64,000 nucleotides of DNA from Prosapia bicincta (taxonomy: Eukaryota; Arthropoda; Insecta; Hemiptera; Cercopidae): the NCBI GenBank assembly GCA_036971475.1, contig JBAIZL010000003.1:108373070-108437069 (forward strand), written 5' to 3'. Positions 52,441 to 64,000 of this stretch are shown one piece after another. The notes under the pieces are model-generated. The model was not told the origin of the DNA. It did no database searches and saw only the letters and a program-made list of their open reading frames with translations. A program made the position numbers and the translations under genes. Each line of letters starts with the position of its first letter. The first letter of the stretch is position 1.

Positions 52441-53228
52441 CAGGAACACACCTATCACTGCCCAAATCGCTACAGTCACGCCCGTTGAAGTATAAATACC
52501 GCCCTATTGAAGAAATGCTATGTTTGTACTTCCTTGTCACACCTACATCCACCCATAAGGACTAAATCCCGCCCAAAACTGATAATAGACGTTTTATTTA
52601 TCGTTCATTATGGCGAACCACCTCAATTTAGAGTAAATAATCTAAAATAAACAGACTATTGTTGATCTACTTTCGATTTTTCTAATATATACGATCTAGA
52701 TATGAAATAACAACTTAAATAATATCAGGAACACACCTATCACTGCCCAAATCGCTACAGTCACGCCCGTTGAAGTATAAATACCGCCCTATTGAAGAAA
52801 TGCTATGTTTGTACTTCCTTGTCACACCTACATCCACCCATAAGGACTAAATCCCGTCCAAAACTGATAATATACGTTTTATTTATCGTTCATTAGGGTG
52901 AATGACCACAATTTAGAGTAAATAATCTAAAATAAACAGACTATTGTTGTTCTACTTTCGATTTTTCTATTATATACGACCTAGATATGAAATAACATCC
53001 CAAATAATATCAGGAACACACCTATCCCTGCCCAAATCGCTGCAGTCACGCCCGTTCAAGTATAAATACCGCCCTATTGATGAAATGCTATGTTTGTACC
53101 TCCTTCTCACACCTACATCCACCCATAAGGACTAAATCCCGCCCAAAACTGATAATCTACGTTTTATTTATCGTTCATTAGGGTGAATGACCACAATTTA
53201 GAGTAAATAATCTAAAATAAACAGACTA

Positions 53229-56200
53229 TTGTTGTTCTACTTTCGATTTTTCTATTATATACGACCTAGATATGAAATAACATCCCAAATAATATCAGGA
53301 ACACACCTATCCCTGCCCAAATCGCTGCAGTCGGGCCCGTTGAAGTATAAATACCGCCCTATTGATGAAATGCTATGTTTGTACCTCCTTCTCACACCTA
53401 CATCCACCCATAAGGACTAAATCCCGCCCAAAACTGATAATATACGTTTTATTTATCGTTCATTAGGGTGAATGACCACAATTTAGAGTAAATAATCTAA
53501 AATAAACAGACTATTGTTGTTCTACTTTCGATTTTTCTATTATATACGACCTAGATATGAAATAACATCCCAAATAATATCAGGAACACACCTATCCCTG
53601 CCCAAATCGCTGCAGTCACGCCCGTTGAAGTATAAATACCGCCCTATTGATGAAATGCTATGTTTGTACCTCCTTCTCACACCTACATCCACCCATAAGG
53701 ACTAAATCCCGCCCAAAACTGATATAGACGTTTTATTTATCGTTCATTAGGGTGAATGACTTCAATTTAGAGTAAATATTCTAAAATAAACAGACTATTG
53801 TTGTTCTACTTTCGATTTTTCTATTATATACGACCTAGATATGAAACAACAACCCAAATAATATCAGGAACACACCTATCACTGCCCAAATCGCTGCAGT
53901 CACGCCCGTTGAAGTATAAATACCGCCCTATTGATGAAATGCTATGTTTGTACCTCCTTCTCACACCTACATCAACCCATAAGGACTAAATCCCGCCCAA
54001 AACTGATATAGACGTTTTATTTATCGTTCATTAGGGTGAATGACCTCAATTTAGAGTAAATAATCTAAAATAAACAGAATATTGCTGTTCTACTTTCGAT
54101 TTTTCTATTATATACGACCTAGATATGAAATAACATCCCAAATAATATCAGGAACACACCTATCACTGCCCAAATCGCTCCAGTCATGCCCGTTGAAGTA
54201 CAAATATGGCCCTATTGAAGAAATGCTATGTTTGTACCTCCTTGTCACACCCATTTGCACCCTAAAGGACTAAATCCCGCCCAAAACTGATATGGACGTT
54301 TACTTATCGTTCATTAGGGTGAATGACCTCAATTTAGAGTAAATAATCTAAAATAAACAGACTATTGTTGTTCTACTTTCGATTTTTCTATTATATACGA
54401 CCTAGATATGAAATAACAACCCAAATAATATCAGGAACACACCTATCACTGCCCAAATCGCTCCAGTCACGCCCGTTGAAGTATAAATACCGCCCTATTG
54501 ATGAAATGCTATGTTTGTACCTCCTTCTCACACCTACATCCACCCATAAGGACTAAATCCCGCCCAAAACTGATAATATACGTTTTATTTATCGTTCATT
54601 AGGGTGAATGACCTCAATTTAGAGTAAATAATCTAAAATAAACAGACTATTGTTGTTCTACTTTCGATTTTACTATTGTATACGACCTAGATATGAAATA
54701 CCAACCCAAATAATATCAGGAACACACCTATCACTGCCCAAATCGCTCCAGTCACGCCCGTTGAAGTATAAATACCGCCCTATTGAAGAAATGCTATGTT
54801 TGTACCTCCTTCTCACACCTACATCCACCCATAAGGACTAAATCCCGCCCAAAACTGATAATATACGTTTTATTTATCGTTCATTATTGTGAATGACCTC
54901 AATTTAGAGTAAAAAATCTAAAATAAACAGACTATTGTTGTTCTACTTTCGATTTTTCTATTATATACGACCTAGATATGAAATAACAACCCAAATAATA
55001 TCAGGAACACACCTATCACTGCCCAAATCGCTGCAGTCACGCCCGATGAAGTATAAATACCGCCCTATTGAAGAAATGCTATGTTTGTACCTCCTTCTCA
55101 CACCTACATCCACCCATAAGGACTAAATCCCGCCCAAAACTGATAATATACGTTTTCTTTATCGTTCATTATTGTGAATGACCTCAATTTAGAGTAAATA
55201 ATCTAAAATAAACAGACTATTGTTGTTCTACTTTCGATTTTTCTATTATATACGACCTAGATATGAAATAACATCCCAAATAATATCAGGAACACACCTA
55301 TCCCTGCCCAAATCGCTGCAGTCGGGCCCGTTGAAGTATAAATACCGCCCTATTGATGAAATGCTATGTTTGTACCTCCTTCTCACACCTACATCCACCC
55401 ATAAGGACTAAATCCCGCCCAAAACTGATAATATACGTTTTATTTATCGTTCATTAGGGTGAATGACCACAATTTAGAGTAAATAATCTAAAATAAACAG
55501 ACTATTGTTGTTCTACTTTCGATTTTTCTATTATATACGACCTAGATATGAAATAACATCCCAAATAATATCAGGAACACACCTATCCCTGCCCAAATCG
55601 CTGCAGTCACGCCCGTTGAAGTATAAATACCGCCCTATTGATGAAATGCTATGTTTGTACCTCCTTCTCACACCTACATCCACCCATAAGGACTAAATCC
55701 CGCCCAAAACTGATATAGACGTTTTATTTATCGTTCATTAGGGTGAATGACTTCAATTTAGAGTAAATATTCTAAAATAAACAGACTATTGTTGTTCTAC
55801 TTTCGATTTTTCTATTATATACGACCTAGATATGAAACAACAACCCAAATAATATCAGGAACACACCTATCACTGCCCAAATCGCTGCAGTCACGCCCGT
55901 TGAAGTATAAATACCGCCCTATTGATGAAATGCTATGTTTGTACCTCCTTCTCACACCTACATCAACCCATAAGGACTAAATCCCGCCCAAAACTGATAT
56001 AGACGTTTTATTTATCGTTCATTAGGGTGAATGACCTCAATTTAGAGTAAATAATCTAAAATAAACAGAATATTGCTGTTCTACTTTCGATTTTTCTATT
56101 ATATACGACCTAGATATGAAATAACATCCCAAATAATATCAGGAACACACCTATCACTGCCCAAATCGCTCCAGTCATGCCCGTTGAAGTACAAATATGG

Positions 56201-59200
56201 CCCTATTGAAGAAATGCTATGTTTGTACCTCCTTGTCACACCCATTTGCACCCTAAAGGACTAAATCCCGCCCAAAACTGATATGGACGTTTACTTATCG
56301 TTCATTAGGGTGAATGACCTCAATTTAGAGTAAATAATCTAAAATAAACAGACTATTGTTGTTCTACTTTCGATTTTTCTATTATATACGACCTAGATAT
56401 GAAATAACAACCCAAATAATATCAGGAACACACCTATCACTGCCCAAATCGCTCCAGTCACGCCCGTTGAAGTATAAATACCGCCCTATTGATGAAATGC
56501 TATGTTTGTACCTCCTTCTCACACCTACATCCACCCATAAGGACTAAATCCCGCCCAAAACTGATAATATACGTTTTATTTATCGTTCATTAGGGTGAAT
56601 GACCACAATTTAGAGTAAATAATCTAAAATAAACAGACTATTGTTGTTCTACTTTCGATTTTTCTATTATATACGACCTAGATATGAAATAACAACCCAA
56701 ATAATATCAGGAACACACCTATCACTGCCCAAATCGCTCCAGTCACGCCCGTTGAAGTATAAATACCGCCCTATTGATGAAATGCTATGTTTGTACCTCC
56801 TTCTCACACCTACATCCACCCATAAGGACTAAATCCCGCCCAAAACTGATATAGACGTTTTATTTATCGTTCATTAGGGTGAATGACCTCAATTTAGAGT
56901 AAATAATCTAAAATAAACAGACTATTGTTGTTCTACTTTCGATTTTACTATTGTATACGACCTAGATATGAAATACCAACCCAAATAATATCAGGAACAC
57001 ACCTATCACTGCCCAAATCGCTCCAGTCACGCCCGTTGAAGTATAAATACCGCCCTATTGAAGAAATGCTATGTTTGTACCTCCTTCTCACACCTACATC
57101 CACCCATAAGGACTAAATCCCGCCCAAAACTGATAATATACGTTTTATTTATCGTTCATTATTGTGAATGACCTCAATTTAGAGTAAAAAATCTAAAATA
57201 AACAGACTATTGTTGTTCTACTTTCGATTTTTCTATTATATACGACCTAGATATGAAATAACAACCCAAATAATATCAGGAACACACCTATCACTGCCCA
57301 AATCGCTGCAGTCACGCCCGATGAAGTATAAATACCGCCCTATTGAAGAAATGCTATGTTTGTACCTCCTTCTCACACCTACATCCACCCATAAGGACTA
57401 AATCCCGCCCAAAACTGATAATATACGTTTTCTTTATCGTTCATTATTGTGAATGACCTCAATTTAGAGTAAATAATCTAAAATAAACAGACTATTGTTG
57501 TTCTACTTTCGATTTTTCTATTATATACGACCTAGATATGAAATAACAACCCAAATAATATCAGGAACACACCTATCCCTGCCCAAATCGCTCCAGTCAC
57601 GCCCGATGAAGTATAAATACCGCCCTATTGAAGAAATGCTATGTTTGTACCTCCTTCTCACACCTACATCCACCCATAAGGACTAAATCCCGCCCAAAAC
57701 TGATAATATACGTTTTATTTATCGTTCATTAGGGTGAATGACCTCAATTTAGAGTAAATAATCTAAAATAAACAGACTATTGTTGTTCTACTTTCGATTT
57801 TACTATTGTATACGACCTAGATATGAAATACCAACCCAAATAATATCAGGAACACACCTATCACTGCCCAAATCGCTCCAGTCACGCCCGTTGAAGTATA
57901 AATACCGCCCTATTGAAGAAATGCTATGTTTGTACCTCCTTCTCACACCTACATCCACCCATAAGGACTAAATCCCGCCCAAAACTGATAATATACGTTT
58001 TATTTATCGTTCATTATTGTGAATGACCTCAATTTAGAGTAAAAAATCTAAAATAAACAGACTATTGTTGTTCTACTTTCGATTTTTCTATTATATTCGA
58101 CCTAGATATGAAATAACAACCCAAATAATATCAGGAACACACCTATCACTGCCCAAATCGCTGCAGTCACGCCCGATGAAGTATAAATACCGCCCTATTG
58201 AAGAAATGCTATGTTTGTACCTCCTTCTCACACCTACATCCACCCATAAGGACTAAATCCCGCCCAAAACTGATAATATACGTTTTCTTTATCGTTCATT
58301 ATTGTGAATGACCTCAATTTAGAGTAAATAATCTAAAATAAACAGACTATTGTTGTTCTACTTTCGATTTTTCTATTATATACGACCTAGATATGAAATA
58401 ACATCCCAAATAATATCAGGAACACACCTATCCCTGCCCAAATCGCTGCAGTCGGGCCCGTTGAAGTATAAATACCGCCCTATTGATGAAATGCTATGTT
58501 TGTACCTCCTTCTCACACCTACATCCACCCATAAGGACTAAATCCCGCCCAAAACTGATAATATACGTTTTATTTATCGTTCATTAGGGTGAATGACCAC
58601 AATTTAGAGTAAATAATCTAAAATAAACAGACTATTGTTGTTCTACTTTCGATTTTTCTATTATATACGACCTAGATATGAAATAACATCCCAAATAATA
58701 TCAGGAACACACCTATCCCTGCCCAAATCGCTGCAGTCACGCCCGTTGAAGTATAAATACCGCCCTATTGATGAAATGCTATGTTTGTACCTCCTTCTCA
58801 CACCTACATCCACCCATAAGGACTAAATCCCGCCCAAAACTGATATAGACGTTTTATTTATCGTTCATTAGGGTGAATGACTTCAATTTAGAGTAAATAT
58901 TCTAAAATAAACAGACTATTGTTGTTCTACTTTCGATTTTTCTATTATATACGACCTAGATATGAAACAACAACCCAAATAATATCAGGAACACACCTAT
59001 CACTGCCCAAATCGCTGCAGTCACGCCCGTTGAAGTATAAATACCGCCCTATTGATGAAATGCTATGTTTGTACCTCCTTCTCACACCTACATCAACCCA
59101 TAAGGACTAAATCCCGCCCAAAACTGATATAGACGTTTTATTTATCGTTCATTAGGGTGAATGACCTCAATTTAGAGTAAATAATCTAAAATAAACAGAA

Positions 59201-60909
59201 TATTGCTGTTCTACTTTCGATTTTTCTATTATATACGACCTAGATATGAAATAACATCCCAAATAATATCAGGAACACACCTATCACTGCCCAAATCGCT
59301 CCAGTCATGCCCGTTGAAGTACAAATATGGCCCTATTGAAGAAATGCTATGTTTGTACCTCCTTGTCACACCCATTTGCACCCTAAAGGACTAAATCCCG
59401 CCCAAAACTGATATGGACGTTTACTTATCGTTCATTAGGGTGAATGACCTCAATTTAGAGTAAATAATCTAAAATAAACAGACTATTGTTGTTCTACTTT
59501 CGATTTTTCTATTATATACGACCTAGATATGAAATAACAACCCAAATAATATCAGGAACACACCTATCACTGCCCAAATCGCTCCAGTCACGCCCGTTGA
59601 AGTATAAATACCGCCCTATTGATGAAATGCTATGTTTGTACCTCCTTCTCACACCTACATCCACCCATAAGGACTAAATCCCGCCCAAAACTGATAATAT
59701 ACGTTTTATTTATCGTTCATTAGGGTGAATGACCACAATTTAGAGTAAATAATCTAAAATAAACAGACTATTGTTGTTCTACTTTCGATTTTTCTATTAT
59801 ATACGACCTAGATATGAAATAACAACCCAAATAATATCAGGAACACACCTATCACTGCCCAAATCGCTCCAGTCACGCCCGTTGAAGTATAAATACCGCC
59901 CTATTGATGAAATGCTATGTTTGTACCTCCTTCTCACACCTACATCCACCCATAAGGACTAAATCCCGCCCAAAACTGATATAGACGTTTTATTTATCGT
60001 TCATTAGGGTGAATGACCTCAATTTAGAGTAAATAATCTAAAATAAACAGACTATTGTTGTTCTACTTTCGATTTTACTATTGTATACGACCTAGATATG
60101 AAATACCAACCCAAATAATATCAGGAACACACCTATCACTGCCCAAATCGCTCCAGTCACGCCCGTTGAAGTATAAATACCGCCCTATTGAAGAAATGCT
60201 ATGTTTGTACCTCCTTCTCACACCTACATCCACCCATAAGGACTAAATCCCGCCCAAAACTGATAATATACGTTTTATTTATCGTTCATTATTGTGAATG
60301 ACCTCAATTTAGAGTAAAAAATCTAAAATAAACAGACTATTGTTGTTCTACTTTCGATTTTTCTATTATATACGACCTAGATATGAAATAACAACCCAAA
60401 TAATATCAGGAACACACCTATCACTGCCCAAATCGCTGCAGTCACGCCCGATGAAGTATAAATACCGCCCTATTGAAGAAATGCTATGTTTGTACCTCCT
60501 TCTCACACCTACATCCACCCATAAGGACTAAATCCCGCCCAAAACTGATAATATACGTTTTCTTTATCGTTCATTATTGTGAATGACCTCAATTTAGAGT
60601 AAATAATCTAAAATAAACAGACTATTGTTGTTCTACTTTCGATTTTTCTATTATATACGACCTAGATATGAAATAACAACCCAAATAATATCAGGAACAC
60701 ACCTATCCCTGCCCAAATCGCTCCAGTCACGCCCGATGAAGTATAAATACCGCCCTATTGAAGAAATGCTATGTTTGTACCTCCTTCTCACACCTACATC
60801 CACCCATAAGGACTAAATCCCGCCCAAAACTGATAATATACGTTTTATTTATCGTTCATTAGGGTGAATGACCTCAATTTAGAGTAAATAATCTAAAATA
60901 AACAGACTA
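53229..60909 (+). repeat. Higher-order repeat: 7-mer (1991 bp) and 11-mer (3130 bp)
   Basis: The marker gcagtcgggcccgtt occurs in the monomers at 53229, 55220 and 58350. The marker acaaatatggccc occurs in those at 54082, 56073 and 59203. Offsets are 1991 bp and then 3130 bp. The monomer with gattttactattgtatacg is at 54650, 56925, 57780 and 60055. The segment 55220-58349 is repeated as 58350 to about 60900. Confidence 0.9.
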
Positions 60910-61194
60910 TTGTTGTTCTACTTTCGATTTTTCTATTATATACGACCTAGATATGAAATGACAACCCAAATAATATCAGGAACACACCTATCACTGCCCA
61001 AATCGCTGCAGTCACGCCCGTTGAAGTATAAATACCGCCCTATTGAAGAAATGCTATGGTTGTACCTCCTTCTCACACCTACATCCACCCATAAGGACTA
61101 AATCCCGCCCAATACTGATAATATACGTTTTTTTTATCGTTCATTAGGGTGAATGACCTCAATTTAGAGTAAATAATCTAAAATAAACAGACTA

Positions 61195-64000
61195 TTGTTG
61201 TTCTACTTTCGATTTTTCTAATATATACGATCTAGATATGAAATAACAACTTAAATAATATCAGGAACACACCTATCACTGCCCAAATCGCTCCAGTCAC
61301 GCCCGTTGAAGTATAAATACCGCCCTATTGAAGAAATGCTATGTTTGTACCTCCTTCTCACACCTACATCCACCCATAAGGACTAAATCCCGCCCAAAAC
61401 TGATAATATACGTTTTATTTATCGTTCATTAGGGTGAATGACCTCAATTTAGAGTAAATAATCTAAAATAAACAGACTATTGTTGACCTACTTTTGATTT
61501 TTCTAATATATACGATCTAGATATGAAATAACAACTTAAATAATATCAGGAATACACCTATCACTGCCCAAATCGCTCCAGTCACGCCCGTTGAAGAATA
61601 AATACCGCCCTATTGAAGGAATGCTATGTTTGTACCTCCTTCTCACACCTACATCCACCCATAAGGACTAAATCCCTCCCAAAACCGATATAGACGTTTT
61701 ATTTATCGTTCATTATTGTGAATGACCTCAATTTAGAGTAAATAATCTAAAATAAACAGACTATTGTTGTTCTACTTTCGATTTTTCTAATATATACGAT
61801 CTAGATATGAAATAACAACCCAAATAATATCAGGAACACACCTATCACTGCCCAAATCGCTCCAGTCACGCCCGTTGAAGTATAAATACCGCCCTATTGA
61901 AGAAATGCTATGTTTGTACCTCCTTCTCACACCTACATCCACCCATAAAGACTAAATCCCGCCCAAAACTGATTATAGACGTTTTATTTATCGTTCATTA
62001 TTGTAAATGACCTCAATTTAGAGTAAATAATCTAAAATAAACAGACTATTGTTGTTCTACTTTTGATTTTTCTAATATATACGATCTAGATATGAAATAA
62101 CAACTTAAATAATATCAGCAACACACCTATCACTGCCCAAATCGCTCCAGTCACGCCCGTTGAAGAATAAATACCGCCCTATTGAAGGAATGCTATGTTT
62201 GTACCTCCTTCTCACACCTACATCCACCCATAAGGACTAAATCCCTCCCAAAACCGATATAGACGTTTTATTTATCGTTCATTATTGTGAATGACCTCAA
62301 TTTAGAGTAAATAATCTAAAATAAACAGACTATTGTTGTTCTACTTTCGATTTTTCTAATATATACGATCTAGATATGAAATAACAACTTAAATAATATC
62401 AGGAACACACCTATCACTGCCCAAATCGCTCCAGTCACGCCCGTTGAATTATAAATACCGCCCTATTGAAGAAATGCTATGTTTGTACCTCCTTCTCACA
62501 CCTACATCCACCCATAAGGACTAAATCCCGCCCAAAACTGATTATAGACGTTTTATTTATCGTTCATTATTGTGAATGACCTCAATTTAGAGTAAATAAT
62601 CTAAAATAAACAGACTATTGTTTTTCTACTTTTGATTTTTCTAATATATACGATCTAGATATGAAATAACAACCCAAATAATATCAGGAACACACCTATC
62701 ACTGCCCAAATCGCTCCAGTCACGCCCGTTGAAGTATAAATACCGCCCTATTGAAGAAATGCTATGTTTGTACCTCCTTCTCACACCTACATCCACCCAT
62801 AAGGACTAAATCCCGCCCAATACTGATAATATACGTTTTATTTATCGTTCATTAGGGTGAATGACCTCAATTTAGAGTAAATAATCTAAAATAAACAGAC
62901 TATTGTTGACCTACTTTCGATTTTTCTAATATATACGACCTTGATATGAAATAACAACTTAAATAATATCAGGAACACACCTATCACTGCCCAAATCGCT
63001 CCAGTCACGCCCGTTGAAGTATAAATACCGCCCTATTGATGAAATGCTATGTTTGTACTTCCTTGTCACACCTACATCCACCCATAAGGACTAAATCCCG
63101 CCCAAAACTGATAATATACGTTTTATTTATCGTTCATTAGGGTGAATGACCACAATTTAGAGTAAATAATCTAAAATAAACACTATTGTTGACCTACTTT
63201 CGATTTTTCTAATATATACGACCTTGATATGAAATAACAACTTAAATAATATCAGGAACACACCTATCACTGCCCAAATCGCTGCAGTCACGCCCGTTGA
63301 AGTATAAATACCGCCCTATTGATGAAATGCTATGTTTGTACCTCCTTATCACACCTACATCCACCCATAAGGAATAAATCCCGCCCAAAACCGATTATAG
63401 ACATTTTATTTATCGTTCATTATTGTGAATGACCTCAATTTAGAGTAAATAATCTAAAATAAACAGACTATTGTTGCTCTACTTTCGATTTTTCTAATAT
63501 ATACGATCTAGATATGAAATAACAACTTAAATAATATCAGGAACACACCTATCACTTCCCAAATCGCTCCAGTCACGCCCGTTGAAGTATAAATACCGCC
63601 CTATTGAAGAAATGCTATGTTTGTACCTCCTTCTCACACCTACATCCACCCATAAGGACTAAATCCCGCCCAAAACTGATTATAGACGTTTTATTTATCG
63701 TTCATTATTGTAAATGACCTCAATTTAGAGTAAATAATCTAAAATAAACAGACTATTGTTGTTCTACTTTTGATTTTTCTAATATATACGATCTAGATAT
63801 GAAATAACAACTTAAATAATATCAGCAACACACCTATCACTGCCCAAATCGCTCCAGTCACGCCCGTTGAAGAATAAATACCGCCCTATTGAAGGAATGC
63901 TATGTTTGTACCTCCTTCTCACACCTACATCCACCCATAAGGACTAAATCCCTCCCAAAACCGATATAGACGTTTTATTTATCGTTCATTATTGTGAATG
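61195..64000 (+). repeat. Right part of the satellite array in the window
   Basis: The monomers here mostly have ttctaatatatacgatctag and acttaaat. A variant with gaagaataaatacc, gaaggaatgc and aatccctcccaaaacc appears at 61490, 62059 and 63766. The array continues beyond the window. Confidence 0.85.

Larger units (their letters stand above)
24611..64000 (+). repeat. Satellite DNA array, 284-285 bp monomer, ~138 copies
   Basis: The anchor actttcgattttt occurs at 24611, 24895 and 25180 and then at 284-285 bp steps to the window end, always in the same orientation. Key blocks of the monomer are ctattatatacgacctagat, cactgcccaaatcgctccag, gttgaagtataaataccgcc, ggactaaatcccgcccaaaa and agtaaataatctaaaataaa. 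Two tail classes exist: ctacatccacccataagg (major) and ccatttgcaccctaaagg (minor). A 63-codon frame is open in many monomers, but it starts at TTG and is closed in all monomers with acttaaat instead of acccaaat, so it is not coding. Array size and homogeneity suit pericentromeric or centromeric satellite, which the sequence alone cannot prove. Confidence 0.97.

Noticed and set aside
24611..64000. A 63-codon frame repeated in most satellite monomers, looking like a multicopy small gene family
   Set aside because: The frame begins at TTG, has no in-frame ATG near its start, and is closed by TAA in every monomer with acttaaat. Its repetition follows from the satellite itself.
24611..64000. CENP-B box in the satellite monomer
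   Set aside because: I looked for the TTCG...A..CGGG pattern on both strands of the monomer and did not find it.
24611..64000. CRISPR-like array
   Set aside because: Repeats are 284 bp with no spacer structure, and the context is eukaryotic.

Overview
The window looks like intergenic heterochromatin from an animal nuclear genome, most likely an arthropod and probably an insect. It is strongly AT-rich and shows no operons or bacterial signals. It contains tandem satellites, an intron-bearing transposon relic, and a pseudogene of a multicopy protein family that I associate mainly with arthropods. I see no intact protein-coding gene. The species cannot be determined from the sequence.

Layout. 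Positions 1 to about 24.6 kb hold tandem copies of a large non-coding unit. Copy A (1-8357) and copy B (10437-19079) are nearly identical by eye, with offsets of about 10.43-10.47 kb. Copy C (21229-24610) is clearly more diverged. Each copy carries the same non-coding core, a possible 103-nt exon relic and a minisatellite of 23-bp monomers; in A and B these form a 115-bp higher-order repeat. A and B also carry a CACTA-like DNA transposon that encodes a broken transposase-like protein on the minus strand. In B the element is complete (17585-20044, with TAA target duplications) and contains a 248-bp perfect foldback insertion with a hammerhead-ribozyme-like motif. In A it is truncated at 8357 and followed by a rearranged piece and a diverged paralogous flank (8505-9198) that still has the empty, pre-insertion site. 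A second, non-coding element with inverted ends (9199-11390) separates A from B. Its empty site is preserved at about 20089 in B.

From 24611 to the right edge the window is one unbroken satellite array with a 284-285 bp monomer, roughly 138 copies, all in the same orientation. Several blocks within it are amplified as higher-order repeats: an 18-mer of 5112 bp with an inner 6-mer duplication (27.7-39.8 kb), a 15-mer offset of 4264 bp (41-46.5 kb), 4-mer and 10-mer offsets (47-51 kb), and 7-mer and 11-mer offsets of 1991 and 3130 bp (53.2-60.9 kb). The array begins inside the 23-bp minisatellite of copy C.

The parts record a history rather than a working system. A non-coding unit was tandemly copied and received two DNA transposons. 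The transposase decayed, and the A/B unit was then duplicated while already carrying shared nonsense and frameshift lesions. The neighbouring satellite expanded in nested unequal-exchange steps. The most notable items are the TIR-bounded element tied to a widely distributed uncharacterised protein family, with its empty site in the same window, and the foldback insertion with the ribozyme-like core.
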